Source: Flavobacteriaceae bacterium (lineage in GTDB: Bacteria; Bacteroidota; Bacteroidia; Flavobacteriales; Flavobacteriaceae). From it: a DNA stretch of 49,827 bases. This document shows positions 49,416 through 49,827 of this stretch, one piece after another; within the stretch, counting starts at the first letter, position 1, and every line of letters starts with the position of its first letter. The stretch is from NCBI GenBank assembly GCA_030835845.1, contig JAUROD010000006.1, forward strand, positions 1 through 49,827. Direction: 5' to 3'. Below the pieces are notes generated by a model. It was given only the letters and a program-made list of their open reading frames with translations, searched no databases and had not been told where the DNA came from. A program made the position numbers and the translations under genes.

Positions 49416-49827
49416 ATGAATTTTCAAAAAATAGTAAAAATAGTAGCCGGTCTCCTAGGGGTTCTTGGGGTAGTATTCCTCTTGAGAATCATTGGAACTG
49501 GTGACGAAGAGATTAAAATGGCTGCTGCCATGGGTGATTTCGGTACGGTATCACCATTAATTTCTATTGCACAGATTATCCTTGTGATTTCTATCGCAGC
49601 CACAGTAATTTTTTCGCTTCTCAATTTATTTGCAGATAGCCAAAAATTAAAAAAGGCGTTAATTTCTATTGGATTCCTAGTGGTAGTGGTAGGCTTAGCT
49701 TTCGCACTTTCTTCTGGAGTTGAAACCCCGCTTAAAGATGGAGAAGTTCTTTCTGCCTCTGGAGCAAGATGGGTTGAAACAGGCATCCGCGTTTTTTATT
49801 ACCTAGCGGTGATTGCGATTGGTGCAA
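49416..49827 (+). CDS. Membrane protein of unknown function in the exb cluster, cut by window edge
   Basis: ATG at 49416, open to the window end, 137 codons visible. About four hydrophobic helices: near 5-27 (IVKIVAGLLGVLGVVFLLRI), 47-70, 79-99, and a last one running out of the window. A short soluble loop (TGDEEIKMAAAMGDFGTVSP) lies between the first two and another (VETPLKDGEVLSASGARWVE) before the last. I do not recognise the family. It starts 28 bases after exbB and is probably co-transcribed. Confidence 0.85.
   Translation, partial: MNFQKIVKIVAGLLGVLGVVFLLRIIGTGDEEIKMAAAMGDFGTVSPLISIAQIILVISIAATVIFSLLNLFADSQKLKKALISIGFLVVVVGLAFALSSGVETPLKDGEVLSASGARWVETGIRVFYYLAVIAIGA

Noticed and set aside
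1-49827. CRISPR arrays, toxin-antitoxin or phage-defence loci, prophage, complete insertion sequences
   Set aside because: No regularly spaced repeat array, transposase, integrase, restriction or defence-type protein was found in any frame I read.

Overview
The window comes from an AT-rich member of the Bacteroidota, almost certainly family Flavobacteriaceae. The evidence is a type IX secretion (T9SS) C-terminal sorting domain, a TonB-dependent receptor with a carboxypeptidase-like N-terminal domain, long-signal lipoproteins, a prs-rplY-pth block, a UmuD/UmuC pair, and at least ten promoters with the Bacteroidota -7 box TAnnTTTG, several so close to the start codon that the mRNA is leaderless or nearly so. 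Translation starts include GTG (ribF, mutS) and TTG (the metalloprotease, the liuC-like hydratase). I cannot name the genus.

Layout. 1-5.5 kb: ribF (cut by the window edge), diverging from a 1286-residue secreted M12B-like metalloprotease that is translationally coupled to a lipoprotein. 5.5-8 kb: pth, rplY and prs (minus strand), then tRNA-Leu(CAA). 8-13 kb: a rhodanese protein, a liuC-like hydratase, and a three-gene fructan/sucrose operon (sugar porter, GH32, fructokinase) with an 11-bp tandem repeat upstream. 13-19 kb: M19 dipeptidase lipoprotein, TetR regulator, an unusual GC-rich intergenic island, and a fatty-acid beta-oxidation operon (fadB/J-fadA). 19-27 kb: a secreted protein, tRNA-Leu(TAA), tRNA-Gly(GCC), mutS, a TrmH-type methylase overlapping folK tail to tail, sppA, yhhQ and rluF. 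27-35 kb: a DUF2797 protein, a GH3-like adenylating enzyme, tig-clpP-clpX, and rpsP-rimM-trmN6. 35-41 kb: a TonB-dependent receptor, a lysine-rich secreted protein, two YhhN membrane proteins, and umuC-umuD. 41-45 kb: sucA-sucB (2-oxoglutarate dehydrogenase). 45-47 kb: retropepsin-like protein, an orphan gene with a doubtful 5' end, tatD, tRNA-Ser(GGA). 47.3-48.4 kb: two gene remnants lying head to head, both lacking their 5' ends. 48.6 kb to the end: an ExbB/TolQ proton channel and a membrane protein cut by the edge.

How it fits together. Most of the window is core genome: translation, protein quality control, DNA repair and the TCA cycle. The accessory part is for growth on polymers: secreted proteases and peptidases, fructan hydrolysis with import and phosphorylation, and fatty-acid oxidation with a nearby TetR candidate regulator. 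Genes are packed tightly. Several convergent pairs overlap by 4 bases or are 2 bases apart, and one pair overlaps by 53.

I found no CRISPR array, defence island, prophage or complete insertion sequence, and no clear new multi-gene system. The most unusual signals are the double-truncation junction near 48.15 kb, a possible -1 frameshift site in the orphan gene near 46.15 kb, the helically phased repeats upstream of the sugar operon, and the GC-rich island at 15.2 kb.
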